NCBI RefSeq assembly: GCF_004791165.1
Contig: NZ_SRUZ01000014.1
Span: forward strand, 21,452 to 85,451
DNA length: 64,000 bases
Origin: Mesorhizobium sp. M8A.F.Ca.ET.218.01.1.1
GTDB taxonomy: Bacteria > Pseudomonadota > Alphaproteobacteria > Rhizobiales > Rhizobiaceae
Direction of reading: 5' to 3'
The position numbers were made by a program, and so were the translations under genes. The first letter of the stretch is position 1; each line of letters opens with the position of its first letter. The notes under the pieces are model-generated. The model was not told where the DNA came from, ran no database searches, and saw nothing but the letters and a program-made list of their open reading frames with translations. Shown here one piece after another: positions 1 to 8,477 of this stretch.

Positions 1-3000
1 GAGTGGCAAGACGATATCAAATATCTGGTTCCTCGTTAGACGACTTCCCTTTGCCCTTTCAGCAGATCTAAGCGTTTTCATCACCTTGCTGTTCCATTCA
101 AACTCCCGCGCCTCGACGAACCGGCGGGCATATTTGTAGTCTCCGCCAGCGTGGACTGCCTGGTGCGCCCATTCGTCCATGGAGACTGTGAAGTGGTCTA
201 TGTGGAAATCGCCCTTGAAGCCGCGCCTCTCAAACCAAGCCTTGTGTTCCTGCGGAAACACATGATGCTTCGGCTTGGCCTGCATCCCCGCCCCGGCTTT
301 TCCGGTCTCCCGGGTTTTTGCTGCCTGGTTGGCTTCGACCTTGGCGACATCCCGGGCGTTGCGCTGACGCTCGACGATGTCCTCCAGCATGTGCTTTCCG
401 GCCAGTTGTTCCTTGGTCAGGCTGGACTCGGGGCCGGCCAGCGGCGCGTCGTCATACAGTTCATTCGAGAGCGGCGCCTCGTCCCGGACGGGCTCGCGTA
501 AGGGCGTTTCTTCGCGCAGTGGCACCTCCTGAACCGACCCGTGCGTCTCCGGCTTCGGGCCCGTAGCAGGTTTGTCGAGGGTGCTCTTCGCCTTGCCCCC
601 GCCTCGGGTCGGAGCAGCCGGCTTTGCCGGGCTGTTCTTGGGCCCGATGGCACTCTTGGGGCGGACCGGCAGTTCCGGGGTGATCCGCTCCGGCAGTTGC
701 CTTGGCCGCGGCCGGCCACCGCCCCCTCGCGACGGTGTCGATTTGCCGGTGCCGCGAGTGGTGCCGCCGCGCCGCGCCGGCGCCAGCTTGGTCGTCGGGG
801 CGCGCTTTGGCCGATCGAGCGCGGCGGAAATCTCCGGCGGCCGCTCGCCCTTGAGCGCATTGTTCGGAACCTCGACCGGCTGGCCGACATGGCCATCGCC
901 CGGGCCGTAGGTCCCGGTGCCCTTCTGCTCCAGCGGCATGGCTTCCTGCGCCGCTTCCCGCTCGATCTTCTTCTGTCGGGCCTCGTCGAGCGAGCTGACC
1001 TTAGTGTCCTTTTTCGGCCGGGCATTGTTGGCCGCCTCACCCTTCAGCCCCTCTGGCAGAGGCTCAGCATGTTCCAGCGGATCGACTTTCACATCGTTGA
1101 CCGGTTCGCCCTTCAGCCCCTCGGGCATGGGTTCGGCATGCTCCAATGGATCGACCTTGGTCTTGCCGGGAGGCTCGGTCTTGATCCCCTCGGGTGCAGG
1201 TTCGACCGGCTTCGGCGCCTCTGCGGCCGGCTTCGGCGCCTCCGCCGCGGGCTTCGGGGTCGCTGCCGCCGGCTTCGGGGCTTCCACTGCCGCTGGGTGC
1301 GCTTCGGCAGCCTTGGTGGCGTCGGCGACCTCGCCGGCCTTGGCGCCGTCTCCGGCCTTCACGGCCTCGGTGACCTCGCCCACGGCGCCGCCCTTGCCCA
1401 CGTCGACCACTTCGGTGGCCTTGGCCACTTCGGCGGTCTTGGCTGCCTCAGTGCCCTTGGCGACATCTGCAAGCTTGCCACCTGCATTGGCGAGTGCCTC
1501 GGCCTTGCCCAGCGACCCCGCGACTTCGCCGGTCTTGGCGAGCTCGCCGATCTTGCTCGTGGCCGAAGCCGCCTCGGCGACCTTGCCGCCCTTGCCGGCA
1601 GCGCTCGCCGCGCCGCCGCCGATAAAGAAGCTACCGATATCGACCAGCGCCATCCCGGGCAGTTCGGCATAGCGCTTCGCTTCCCAAGCCTCGATGTAGT
1701 TTTCGCCCAGCGCCTTGACGAGGCCGACGGTCTGTTTGCGATCGCGCTCCTGGTCCGGCAGCATGGCGCCGCCGAACTTGCGCAGCGCCGCGCCATACGA
1801 CATGCGCTCTGGCGGCTTGCCGGGCGGCTGGCCTTCGCTGGCCTGCTTGCGGGCCTCCTCGGCGTGGGCGGCCTGTTGGCGGGCCTCCTCCTCGAGGTCG
1901 GGGAAGGTCGCGTCGTACAGATCCTCTTCGAGCTGGGCGTAGGTGCCGATGAACTTGAGCGGATTGGTCAGGCTGGAGCCCGGCAACTGCCCCAGGCCCT
2001 TCACCGTGTCAAAGGGATGGATCGCCATCTTGCCGACGCCTTCGACCATGCTGAAGAGCGCCTTGCCCATGCCGCCAACGAACTGGCTCGAGTATTTCGA
2101 TGTGGCGTTGGAAACCGCGAGGCTGCCCTGCTCGAGAGCCGCCAGCGTCGGATGCGCCTTCTCGTCGACCGTCGGCTTGGCCGGCTCGAGATCTTCGAAC
2201 TCGTCGATCGCCTTGAAGGTCGCGGCGTGCACGCCCTTGAAGCCAGCATCGGCGCTGGCCTTCCAGGCCTTGGTGGCGTCGAGCGGATGGACGTGCCAGC
2301 CATCCTTGTCCTTGCTGACCAGTTTCTCGCCGAACGCCTTTGCCGGTTTGGTCACCAGGTTCGAGTTTGCCTTGGCGAGGCTGGCGATGTTTCTCGTCAA
2401 CCCTTCCAGCACCGGCTTGCCCTTGGCTTTGTCGGCCAGCTTCTGTGTCGCATCGGCCAGCAGCACCGCCGGCTGCAGCTTTTCGGCGTGGTCGATCAGC
2501 ACCTTGGGGTCCTTGGCCACCTCCTGGACGAAGCTCGTGGCCTTGTCCTTGACGCTCGACCCCACATCCTTGGCCTTGCTGATGGCGCGCTTGTACCAGG
2601 GCTCCTCCTCGGGCTCGGCGGCCGGCCCGGTGGCCGAGCCGAGCCGGACCATCGCCCTGCCCCCGCCGATTGCCTGATCGGCTGCGCGCCCGGCCTCGCG
2701 TTCGAGCCCGCCGCTGCCGTCGATGCGCGGCGCCGTGGCCCCGCCGCGCCGCTGCTGCACCACATGGGCCAGTTCATGCGCGATGAGCCGCCGGCCCTCG
2801 CCGCTCTGCGGCGCGTACCGGCCGCCGCCGAAATAGACATTGTCGCCGACCGTCACCGCCTTGGCGGCGTACTGCCCGGCGGTACGCGCCGCCGCGGCAT
2901 CGCTGTGCAGGCGCACCGCGGAGAAATCGGCCCCGAACGAGCGCTCCATATTGCCCCTGAGGACCGGCTCGAGCCCGCCTCTGCCGCCGGCCGGCGGCGG

Positions 3001-3147
3001 CGCCGGCAGCCCGGCGAGCGAGCCGCCGAACTTCGGCACCGGCGGCGCCGTCTCGTCGGCCAATTGGCTCGCCGGCTTGCGTGCGGCGCGTACGCCCTGC
3101 GCCAGGTCCGGGCTCTGCGCCTTGCTGCGCAACGGGGCGTGGCTCAT
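1..3147 (-). CDS. eCIS-associated DUF4157 effector with C-terminal HH-type toxin domain (3' end off window)
   Basis: This is a large effector likely loaded into or delivered by the contractile injection system encoded upstream. The frame is open from an ATG at 3147 to the window edge, giving 1,049 visible residues with the C-terminus missing. The DUF4157 domain is near the N-terminus, with the metallopeptidase-like HELAH motif at residues 124-128 followed by VVQQRRGG. DUF4157 is known as an N-terminal domain of eCIS-associated toxins. Long Ala/Lys-rich helices follow, then a Pro/Lys linker with tandem repeats (about residues 660-710). Near the end, HHVFPQ (HH at 961-962) with downstream FHIDHFTV, DEWAHQAVHAGG and REFEWN resembles the DUF2380/HNH-like toxin cores seen in Myxococcus lipoproteins and polymorphic toxins; I infer a toxin, possibly a nuclease. 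The start overlaps the preceding stop (ATGA). The opposite strand carries a long open shadow frame, an effect of GC bias. Confidence 0.85.
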   Translation of the reverse strand, partial: MSHAPLRSKAQSPDLAQGVRAARKPASQLADETAPPVPKFGGSLAGLPAPPPAGGRGGLEPVLRGNMERSFGADFSAVRLHSDAAAARTAGQYAAKAVTVGDNVYFGGGRYAPQSGEGRRLIAHELAHVVQQRRGGATAPRIDGSGGLEREAGRAADQAIGGGRAMVRLGSATGPAAEPEEEPWYKRAISKAKDVGSSVKDKATSFVQEVAKDPKVLIDHAEKLQPAVLLADATQKLADKAKGKPVLEGLTRNIASLAKANSNLVTKPAKAFGEKLVSKDKDGWHVHPLDATKAWKASADAGFKGVHAATFKAIDEFEDLEPAKPTVDEKAHPTLAALEQGSLAVSNATSKYSSQFVGGMGKALFSMVEGVGKMAIHPFDTVKGLGQLPGSSLTNPLKFIGTYAQLEEDLYDATFPDLEEEARQQAAHAEEARKQASEGQPPGKPPERMSYGAALRKFGGAMLPDQERDRKQTVGLVKALGENYIEAWEAKRYAELPGMALVDIGSFFIGGGAASAAGKGGKVAEAASATSKIGELAKTGEVAGSLGKAEALANAGGKLADVAKGTEAAKTAEVAKATEVVDVGKGGAVGEVTEAVKAGDGAKAGEVADATKAAEAHPAAVEAPKPAAATPKPAAEAPKPAAEAPKPVEPAPEGIKTEPPGKTKVDPLEHAEPMPEGLKGEPVNDVKVDPLEHAEPLPEGLKGEAANNARPKKDTKVSSLDEARQKKIEREAAQEAMPLEQKGTGTYGPGDGHVGQPVEVPNNALKGERPPEISAALDRPKRAPTTKLAPARRGGTTRGTGKSTPSRGGGGRPRPRQLPERITPELPVRPKSAIGPKNSPAKPAAPTRGGGKAKSTLDKPATGPKPETHGSVQEVPLREETPLREPVRDEAPLSNELYDDAPLAGPESSLTKEQLAGKHMLEDIVERQRNARDVAKVEANQAAKTRETGKAGAGMQAKPKHHVFPQEHKAWFERRGFKGDFHIDHFTVSMDEWAHQAVHAGGDYKYARRFVEAREFEWNSKVMKTLRSAERAKGSRLTRNQIFDIVLPL

Positions 3148-3341
3148 TTGCCGCCTCCCTTGGCCAGCGGCTGCAGCGCCTGGGTGATGGATTTGCCGAG
3201 CGCCTCGGATGAAGCCGTCGGCGCCGCGGTGACGGCGGCCGCCACGGCGCGACGGATTTCGGCGAGCGCCGTCACCCGCTCGGCCGGCGACAGCCCTTCG
3301 AGCCGGATGCTCTGGATCTGGACTCGGCGCGCCTCAACCAT
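3144..3341 (-). CDS. Small eCIS-cluster protein of unknown function (65 aa)
   Basis: This 65-residue protein lies between the eCIS ATPase and the DUF4157 effector. It overlaps both: its start lies 8 nt inside the ATPase gene and its stop shares ATGA with the effector start, so translational coupling is likely. The N-terminal half is basic (VEARRVQIQSIRLEGL), and an Ala-rich amphipathic helix follows. No signal peptide, membrane segment or cysteines are visible. The position next to the effector would suit a loading adaptor or chaperone, but that is inference; I do not recognise the family. Confidence 0.6.
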   Translation of the reverse strand: MVEARRVQIQSIRLEGLSPAERVTALAEIRRAVAAAVTAAPTASSEALGKSITQALQPLAKGGGK

Positions 3342-5235
3342 GCGGCGCCTCCTGGCTCCAGCCGCGCAGTTCGCCTTCGGTCAGCGGCTTGCTGAGCTTG
3401 TCATACTCGGCCCGCGCGGCGCGCCGCAGATGCCCCATGCGGATCGGCGAGCCCTCGTCGGCGGCGATGAAGGCGGCATTCAGCGCGATGTTCTTGATGC
3501 TCCCGCCGGCCACCGTCAGCTGGGCCAGCCGCTCCACCTCGATACCGTCGAGTGGCGCCCCAGAGGGGAAGGCAAGCCGCCAGATCCGCTGCCGTTCGAC
3601 CGCCTCCGGCAACGGAAAATCGACGAGGAAGCGGATGCGTCGCAGGAACGCATTGTCGATATTGGAGCGGAGGTTGGTGGTGAGGATGGCGAGGCCGCGA
3701 TAGCTCTCCATCCGCTGCAGCAGGTAGCTCACCTCGAGATTGGCGTAGCGATCGTGGCTGTCCTTGACCTCGGTGCGCTTGGCGAACAGCTGGTCGGCCT
3801 CGTCGAACAGCAGGATGGCGCAGCTGTCTTCGGCCGCGTCGAACAGCCGGCGGAGGTTCTTTTCGGTCTCGCCGATCCACTTGCTGACCGCCGCCGACAG
3901 GTCGACCCGGTAGACATCGAGCTCCAGCGCCCCGCCGACCACTTCGGCAGCGAGCGTCTTGCCGGTGCCGCTCGGGCCCGAGAACAGCGCCGTGATGCCG
4001 AGCCCGCGGCCATTGCTGCCGCCAAAGCCCCAGTTGTGGTGCACCTGCCGGCGCTGGCGCACCTGCGCCGCGATGGCCTTGAGCATCTCGAACTGCCGAT
4101 GCGGCAGGATCAGATCGCTCCACTGGCTGCGCACGTCGATCCGCTGCGCCAGCTCGTCGAGCCGGGGCCGCAGCCGCACCCGGGTTTCCGCCCAGAGCCG
4201 GTCGGCCAGCGGCACCGCCGGCCCGCTGCCTGCCACCGGCGCGAGGTCGGCGCCGATATTGGCCGTGACATCGGCGATGATTTCCGGCGAGGCCGTGAAG
4301 GTGCCCAGCAGCCGATCGACATCCGACGCATTGGCGCCCGCCGCCGCCCACAGCGTCCGCTGGTCGGCCATGGTCGGGCGCGGCACGACCAGTCGCAGGC
4401 TGTCGCGGCCCGGCACCGCCAGCGGCTCGGCCGCGACCAGCGCCAGCGGCCCCGCAATCGCCGCCGCAAAGCGCAGCGCGCTCCGCACCTCGCCCGGCCC
4501 CGTCACATCGGAGAGGTCGAGCACCGGCAGCGTCCCTGCCAGTATGCTCTCACGCGACCACAGCTGGGCCAGCCGCGCCCGCTCGCCGGCGGCAGCCGGC
4601 AGCGCTTCGGCAACCACCTGGTAGGCGCGCCGCCCAGCCGCCCGCGCGCCGGCCGCGGCAATCGCCAGCGCCGCGTTCCGATCCGCACCCACCAGTTCAA
4701 AGACCGGCGCCAACCCTTTGCTGTCGGACGACAATTTCGCCCCGAACTGGCGCATCAGCTCGCCATGCGAACCGCCAAGCTCGAAGCGCGGTTCGAGCGG
4801 CGTCGAAACCGCCAGCAGTTCGGCGTCGATGCCGTCGAGCGCCATCAGGTGGTGCAGCACGCGCTCGGGCAGCGCGATGCCGGCGAGGCTGGCAACGCTC
4901 TCGTCGGTGAGGCCGATCAGCGCCAGCCGCCGCAGCGGCGCCTCGGGCGCGAAAGCCTGCCAGTTCGCCTCGGCGAGGCTCGACAGCGCGAAGGCGACAC
5001 TGGGCAACCGCAACCGGGCGTCGCCCTGCGCCGCGGCGAGCACGGCGGCGCCATCGGGTTCCAGCGCCGGCAGGGCAGCGAGCAACAGCACCTCGCACTC
5101 GAAGCGGCCAAGCCCGGCTGCGGCGGCGAGCCGCGCCAGCCGCTCAGGCAATGCCGTCGGGCCGGCAGCAGGCGTTGCCCCGGCGATCTGTGCCTTGAGC
5201 TGGGCGAGGACTTCGCTGAGGGCCGGAGCGCTCAT
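3334..5235 (-). CDS. AAA+ ATPase of the contractile injection system (Pvc15/Afp15-like)
   Basis: This 633-residue cytoplasmic AAA+ ATPase belongs to the family found in PVC/Afp-type injection systems, where it is thought to help assemble particles or load cargo. The first about 370 residues are a helical, Ala/Leu-rich region with a degenerate P-loop-like fold. The C-terminal module carries the Walker A GPSGTGKT (420-427), the Walker B ILLFDEAD (474-481), sensor-like LTTNLRSNID and the arginine-finger region FLRRIRFLVDFPLP. The ATG at 5235 overlaps the stop of the DUF4255 gene (ATGA). The gene is followed by the small protein and the DUF4157 effector, the usual order in eCIS clusters. Confidence 0.92.
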   Translation of the reverse strand: MSAPALSEVLAQLKAQIAGATPAAGPTALPERLARLAAAAGLGRFECEVLLLAALPALEPDGAAVLAAAQGDARLRLPSVAFALSSLAEANWQAFAPEAPLRRLALIGLTDESVASLAGIALPERVLHHLMALDGIDAELLAVSTPLEPRFELGGSHGELMRQFGAKLSSDSKGLAPVFELVGADRNAALAIAAAGARAAGRRAYQVVAEALPAAAGERARLAQLWSRESILAGTLPVLDLSDVTGPGEVRSALRFAAAIAGPLALVAAEPLAVPGRDSLRLVVPRPTMADQRTLWAAAGANASDVDRLLGTFTASPEIIADVTANIGADLAPVAGSGPAVPLADRLWAETRVRLRPRLDELAQRIDVRSQWSDLILPHRQFEMLKAIAAQVRQRRQVHHNWGFGGSNGRGLGITALFSGPSGTGKTLAAEVVGGALELDVYRVDLSAAVSKWIGETEKNLRRLFDAAEDSCAILLFDEADQLFAKRTEVKDSHDRYANLEVSYLLQRMESYRGLAILTTNLRSNIDNAFLRRIRFLVDFPLPEAVERQRIWRLAFPSGAPLDGIEVERLAQLTVAGGSIKNIALNAAFIAADEGSPIRMGHLRRAARAEYDKLSKPLTEGELRGWSQEAPHG

Positions 5236-6461
5236 TTCACCTCCAGCATCGGGCCCACGATCTGGCCGAAGGCCGGGCTCGTCCGATCGGTCTCGACCTG
5301 AGGCGTGCTGGCGGTACCCTCGACCAGCAATTGCGCGTAGTAGCTGCCCTTGGGCACACCCTTGAGCGGGAACTTCAGGTTGGCGACCGGAAAGCCTGAA
5401 TCAAAGGGTTCGGCGTTGAGTTGAACGCTGGCGGCTGCAGCGCTCTGTCCGTTGAGCACCAGCCGTGGCGTCTGACCACGCCCGACACCAGGCGAGACGA
5501 CGACCGTCAGCTTGCTGCCGGCAGTAGCGCTGGCGGCAAGCTTGATCTGGGGCCTGAGCAGGAACGTCGCCCGGTCGCTGATCCGCTCGAGATGGCTGGG
5601 CGCCCCGGCCGGCGCCGGGAGCACCGTTTCAAGCACCAAGGGCCCCGCGGCGAGTTCCTCGCCACCGAAACTCGCGGCGACCAGTTCGAGCTCGATGCGA
5701 TCGGCGCTGATCCGCGCCGCGCCCAGATCCGTATCGCGTCCGCCGATCCTGAGCGTCATGCCATGTCGATCGAGCGAATGGCCGCGCACCACCAGCGTGC
5801 CGCCCCACAGCACCGGCGCCGTGGCGCCCGCCGCCGCCTCGACCCCCAGCACCACCGGCCCGCCGAGCACGAACACCGCATTGTTGACGCTGGTCACCGG
5901 CGGCCCCGAGCTCAGTGGCGTGCTGGTCTCGATCAGCACCGGCGAGCAGGTATAGGCCAGCGACAGGATATAGGGCGTCTGGAACAGCACCGACCAGAGC
6001 TTGGACATTTCCTCAAAGCTCATCGGGGCCGGATGAATGCGCACCGGCTCGGGCTCGTTCTCGAGGTCGACATCGACCAGCCCGGGGTTATCCTGTTTCA
6101 CCTTGTCGATGGTGCGCCGCGCAATGCCGCTGCGATGCTCGAGCCCCCGTGACACCGCGCCGAGCAGCAGTTCCGGCTGGTAGAGCTCAGGCCGGCCGAT
6201 GAACGAAATGAGGTAATGCAGGTCGAACGCCACCAGCGAGTTGGCCACCTGCTGGCCATTGCTGCTGCGGGTCGGGTTGTGCGCGTTGCGCCGGGCGGCA
6301 TTGGGCGTGGCCTGAAACAGGAATACGTTCACCACCGGCCCAACATCGGCATCGTTCTCGTTGCCCGGCCGGCCAACCTTGACGGTCGCACCTCCAGCCG
6401 CCTCCTGGATCATCAACTGGAGCGAGGCCGTGACGGCGGCAACTGACAGCTTGTTGCCCAT
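5232..6461 (-). CDS. DUF4255 protein, tail terminator/cap (Pvc16-like)
   Basis: The 409-residue protein has an N-terminal DUF4255 domain (about 5-190), recognisable by VTASLQLMIQEA, VNVFLFQATPNAARRN, FDLHYLISFIG and FEEMSKLWSVLFQTPY. In PVC/Afp-type particles this family (Pvc16/Afp16) caps the tube and sheath and limits their length. The C-terminal half (about 200-400) is beta-rich with Ig-like repeats (TLVVRGHSLDRHGMTLRIGG, then KLTVVVSPGVG) and is probably an accessory domain. The gene sits 8 nt after the Pro/Ala-rich protein and overlaps the ATPase start by 4 nt, so it belongs to one operon. Confidence 0.9.
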   Translation of the reverse strand: MGNKLSVAAVTASLQLMIQEAAGGATVKVGRPGNENDADVGPVVNVFLFQATPNAARRNAHNPTRSSNGQQVANSLVAFDLHYLISFIGRPELYQPELLLGAVSRGLEHRSGIARRTIDKVKQDNPGLVDVDLENEPEPVRIHPAPMSFEEMSKLWSVLFQTPYILSLAYTCSPVLIETSTPLSSGPPVTSVNNAVFVLGGPVVLGVEAAAGATAPVLWGGTLVVRGHSLDRHGMTLRIGGRDTDLGAARISADRIELELVAASFGGEELAAGPLVLETVLPAPAGAPSHLERISDRATFLLRPQIKLAASATAGSKLTVVVSPGVGRGQTPRLVLNGQSAAAASVQLNAEPFDSGFPVANLKFPLKGVPKGSYYAQLLVEGTASTPQVETDRTSPAFGQIVGPMLEVK

Positions 6462-6469
6462 CTGCCGCC

Positions 6470-7252
6470 TCAGCGCTTCGTTGCGAGATAGGCAGCAAGG
6501 CTCGGGATGCGCTGCAGCCCGGCCGAAACGCTGGGGGTCGCCGGGGCCCTAGGGGCCGGCGCCCGTACATCGATGCGTCCGATGATGATTTCGAGCGGCT
6601 CGGTCGCGGGCGCAGCAGCGACAGGCTCGGGCACCACCGGCGCCGGCTGCACCGGGGCGGCCGGGCGGGCGCGTGGCGGCTCCTGCGCCGGCGCGGCGGG
6701 CGCGGCGATCGTCGCGTGGCGGCGTGGTCGCTGCGGCTCCGGCAGCACCGCGATGCCGGGCGGCGGTGCCGGAGTCGGGCGCGGCAGGGCGGCGCGCGCG
6801 CCGGCAACAGCGGCGGGCGACTGCGGGGGTTGAGCGGCGACCGGCTGCGAGCCGGCCAGCGGCGCCGCGGCGCGGGGCGCAGCGGCCTCACGAGGGGCGG
6901 CTGCCGGCTGCGGGACCGATGGCAGCGCGTCATGCTCCACCACCTGCCGTGGCGCCGGCCCCGGCACGGGCGGCGCCGCCATCCGCGGCTTATCCTGTGG
7001 CGCAACTGTCCGCCGCGGCTCGCCAGCGTCGGGGCGCGGCACCGGTTGGGCCGGCGGCGTCCAGCGCTCGACCACCTGGCTGACCCCGGGCTGAGGCGGC
7101 CGGGCGGCCGGTGCCTCGGCGGTGATCTCGGCCGGCCCGGCGCTGCCTGCGAAGGCGGCGCCCGACACCTCGAACCGGGCCGGCAGCCGCACCCGTGCCA
7201 CCGGCGCGAGGCCGAAAATGCGGTTGGTGAGCCGGGAGACCACGCCGCTCAT
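6470..7252 (-). CDS. Pro/Ala-rich eCIS-cluster protein (260 aa)
   Basis: A 260-residue protein starts at an ATG at 7252 that overlaps the stop of the zinc-ribbon gene; an upstream extension of the frame lies inside that gene and was discarded. The N-terminus (SGVVSRLTNRIFGLAPVARVRLPARFEV) is followed by about 180 residues of low-complexity Pro, Ala, Gln and Arg. A short ordered tail follows (EIIIGRIDVRAP, then AGLQRIPSLAAYLATKR). Phage tail and eCIS clusters often carry such a gene upstream of DUF4255. The conserved ends suggest two docking points joined by a flexible tether, possibly in baseplate or cap assembly; that is inference. There is no signal peptide. Confidence 0.7.
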   Translation of the reverse strand: MSGVVSRLTNRIFGLAPVARVRLPARFEVSGAAFAGSAGPAEITAEAPAARPPQPGVSQVVERWTPPAQPVPRPDAGEPRRTVAPQDKPRMAAPPVPGPAPRQVVEHDALPSVPQPAAAPREAAAPRAAAPLAGSQPVAAQPPQSPAAVAGARAALPRPTPAPPPGIAVLPEPQRPRRHATIAAPAAPAQEPPRARPAAPVQPAPVVPEPVAAAPATEPLEIIIGRIDVRAPAPRAPATPSVSAGLQRIPSLAAYLATKR

Positions 7253-7947
7253 GCCTGCACCGCGTCGAGATAGAAGCGCCGCCGCTCGGCTGGCAGCGCC
7301 AGGATATCGCGCTCCGACCAGTGAAAGGCCCGCGCCAGCACCGCCACATCGGCGAGCACGCCGCGCGAGCGCACGGTGATTTCCCCTGCCAGCAGCGCCG
7401 CCACGTCGACAGCCTCCGACCAGCGCGCCGCGCAGGCCGGGCACGACCAGTCGAGCCCGGTATCGAGCCCGGGATCCATCGCCTCCACCGCCGCTTCCAC
7501 CGCGGCCAGCACCGCTTCCTCTTCCGGCGCATCGGGCGCCGCGGCCTTCAGCAGCAGCCGCCGGGCGCTGTCGGGATCAGCAAGCTGTTCGGCCGCGGCA
7601 AGCGCTCCCGCCGTCAGCGGCGCCACCGCGATCACCGCATCGCCGGCGCGGATCTGCCGTGTCTGCGGCGCCGGCTGCGCCGCGAGGCCGAGCCCGATCT
7701 CTTCGGCCCTGAGCGTCATTTCGAGCACCGTGCCGCAGGCCGGACATGCCGAAACGAAATCGAGGCGCGGGCCGCTCAGCTGCGCCCGCACCGCCAGCAG
7801 CATGGCATCGCGCTGCCCCAGCGTCAGCGCCGCCGCGTCGATGCTGGGGTCGGCCCGGCCGAGAATGCCGAGCGCCAGGAACGATGGTCCGCGCCCCTGC
7901 CCTGCCTCGGCCAGTTCGACGATGTCCGCGGCGGCCAGCGCACGCAT
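7249..7947 (-). CDS. Zinc-ribbon phage-tail/baseplate assembly-like protein
   Basis: The 232-residue protein starts at an ATG at 7947 that overlaps the tail tube stop (TGATG). Two CPxC pairs, at C68/C71 and C169/C172, form a split four-cysteine zinc ribbon. The C-terminus (VLARAFHWSERDILALPAERRRFYLDAV) is the helix-turn typical of T4-type baseplate hub assembly proteins and their eCIS relatives. I infer a cytoplasmic assembly factor rather than a structural subunit. It is immediately followed by the Pro/Ala-rich protein. Longer frames upstream lie inside the tube gene and are not used. Confidence 0.75.
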   Translation of the reverse strand: MRALAAADIVELAEAGQGRGPSFLALGILGRADPSIDAAALTLGQRDAMLLAVRAQLSGPRLDFVSACPACGTVLEMTLRAEEIGLGLAAQPAPQTRQIRAGDAVIAVAPLTAGALAAAEQLADPDSARRLLLKAAAPDAPEEEAVLAAVEAAVEAMDPGLDTGLDWSCPACAARWSEAVDVAALLAGEITVRSRGVLADVAVLARAFHWSERDILALPAERRRFYLDAVQA

Positions 7948-8474
7948 CAGATCGGCTCGACGTAACTCGGCTCGGTTGGCTCGGCCACGTCGTAGTCGCG
8001 CTCCCAACCCTCGTTTTCGAGCTTGAGCATCTGGATGGCGACGGCGTTGGCACTCGCATCGAGCTCGGGCAGCGATTGGTACTCGGAGGGCCAGCAGCGG
8101 TAGAGCTTGTAGGCCAGGACGATCTGCCCCGCCTCGTTGTAGAGCTCGAGGATGAGGTTGCGCCGGAAATCCTTGAGCGAGGACTCCCCGCCCAGCCCCG
8201 AGCCGTAGTTCCACACCTTGTTGGCCCACTGCTCGAACTCGATATCGTGCGTCACCCCGCGCTCGAGCGTGATCGCCTCATATTCGGTCTGGCCGGGCGA
8301 TTTGCGCGACGAGGACGGATCGCCGCCTTCGCGGTGGCTCACCACCTGGGTGGTGCGCTTAAGCGCGCTTACCTTGCTGATCCCGGCCAGGTAGTTGCCG
8401 TCTTCGTTTCGGATGCGGAACTTGAAGTTCTTGTACGGGTCGAACCGTTCGGGATTGGTCGAGAACTGCGCCAT
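7947..8474 (-). CDS. Contractile injection system tail tube protein
   Basis: This 175-residue inner tube subunit belongs to the T4 gp19-like family. Family hallmarks are the opening FDPYKNFKFRIRNEDGNYLAGISKVS, the loop with VVSHREGGDPSSSRKSPGQTEYEAITLERG, and the C-terminal beta segments YKLYRCWPSEYQSLPELDA and IQMLKLENEGWERD. Subunits stack as hexamers inside the sheath. The length is normal for the family. The gene lies 3 nt downstream of the sheath gene and overlaps the next gene by 1 nt. Only one tube gene is visible here, while many eCIS encode two or more; others may lie off the left edge. Confidence 0.93.
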   Translation of the reverse strand: MAQFSTNPERFDPYKNFKFRIRNEDGNYLAGISKVSALKRTTQVVSHREGGDPSSSRKSPGQTEYEAITLERGVTHDIEFEQWANKVWNYGSGLGGESSLKDFRRNLILELYNEAGQIVLAYKLYRCWPSEYQSLPELDASANAVAIQMLKLENEGWERDYDVAEPTEPSYVEPI

Positions 8475-8477
8475 CGC

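Noticed and set aside
541..5301. Plus-strand open frame of 1,586 codons
   Set aside because: It is the exact codon-aligned complement of the DUF4157 effector and ATPase genes, rich in Arg/Leu/His with no family likeness; long antisense frames are expected at this GC content.
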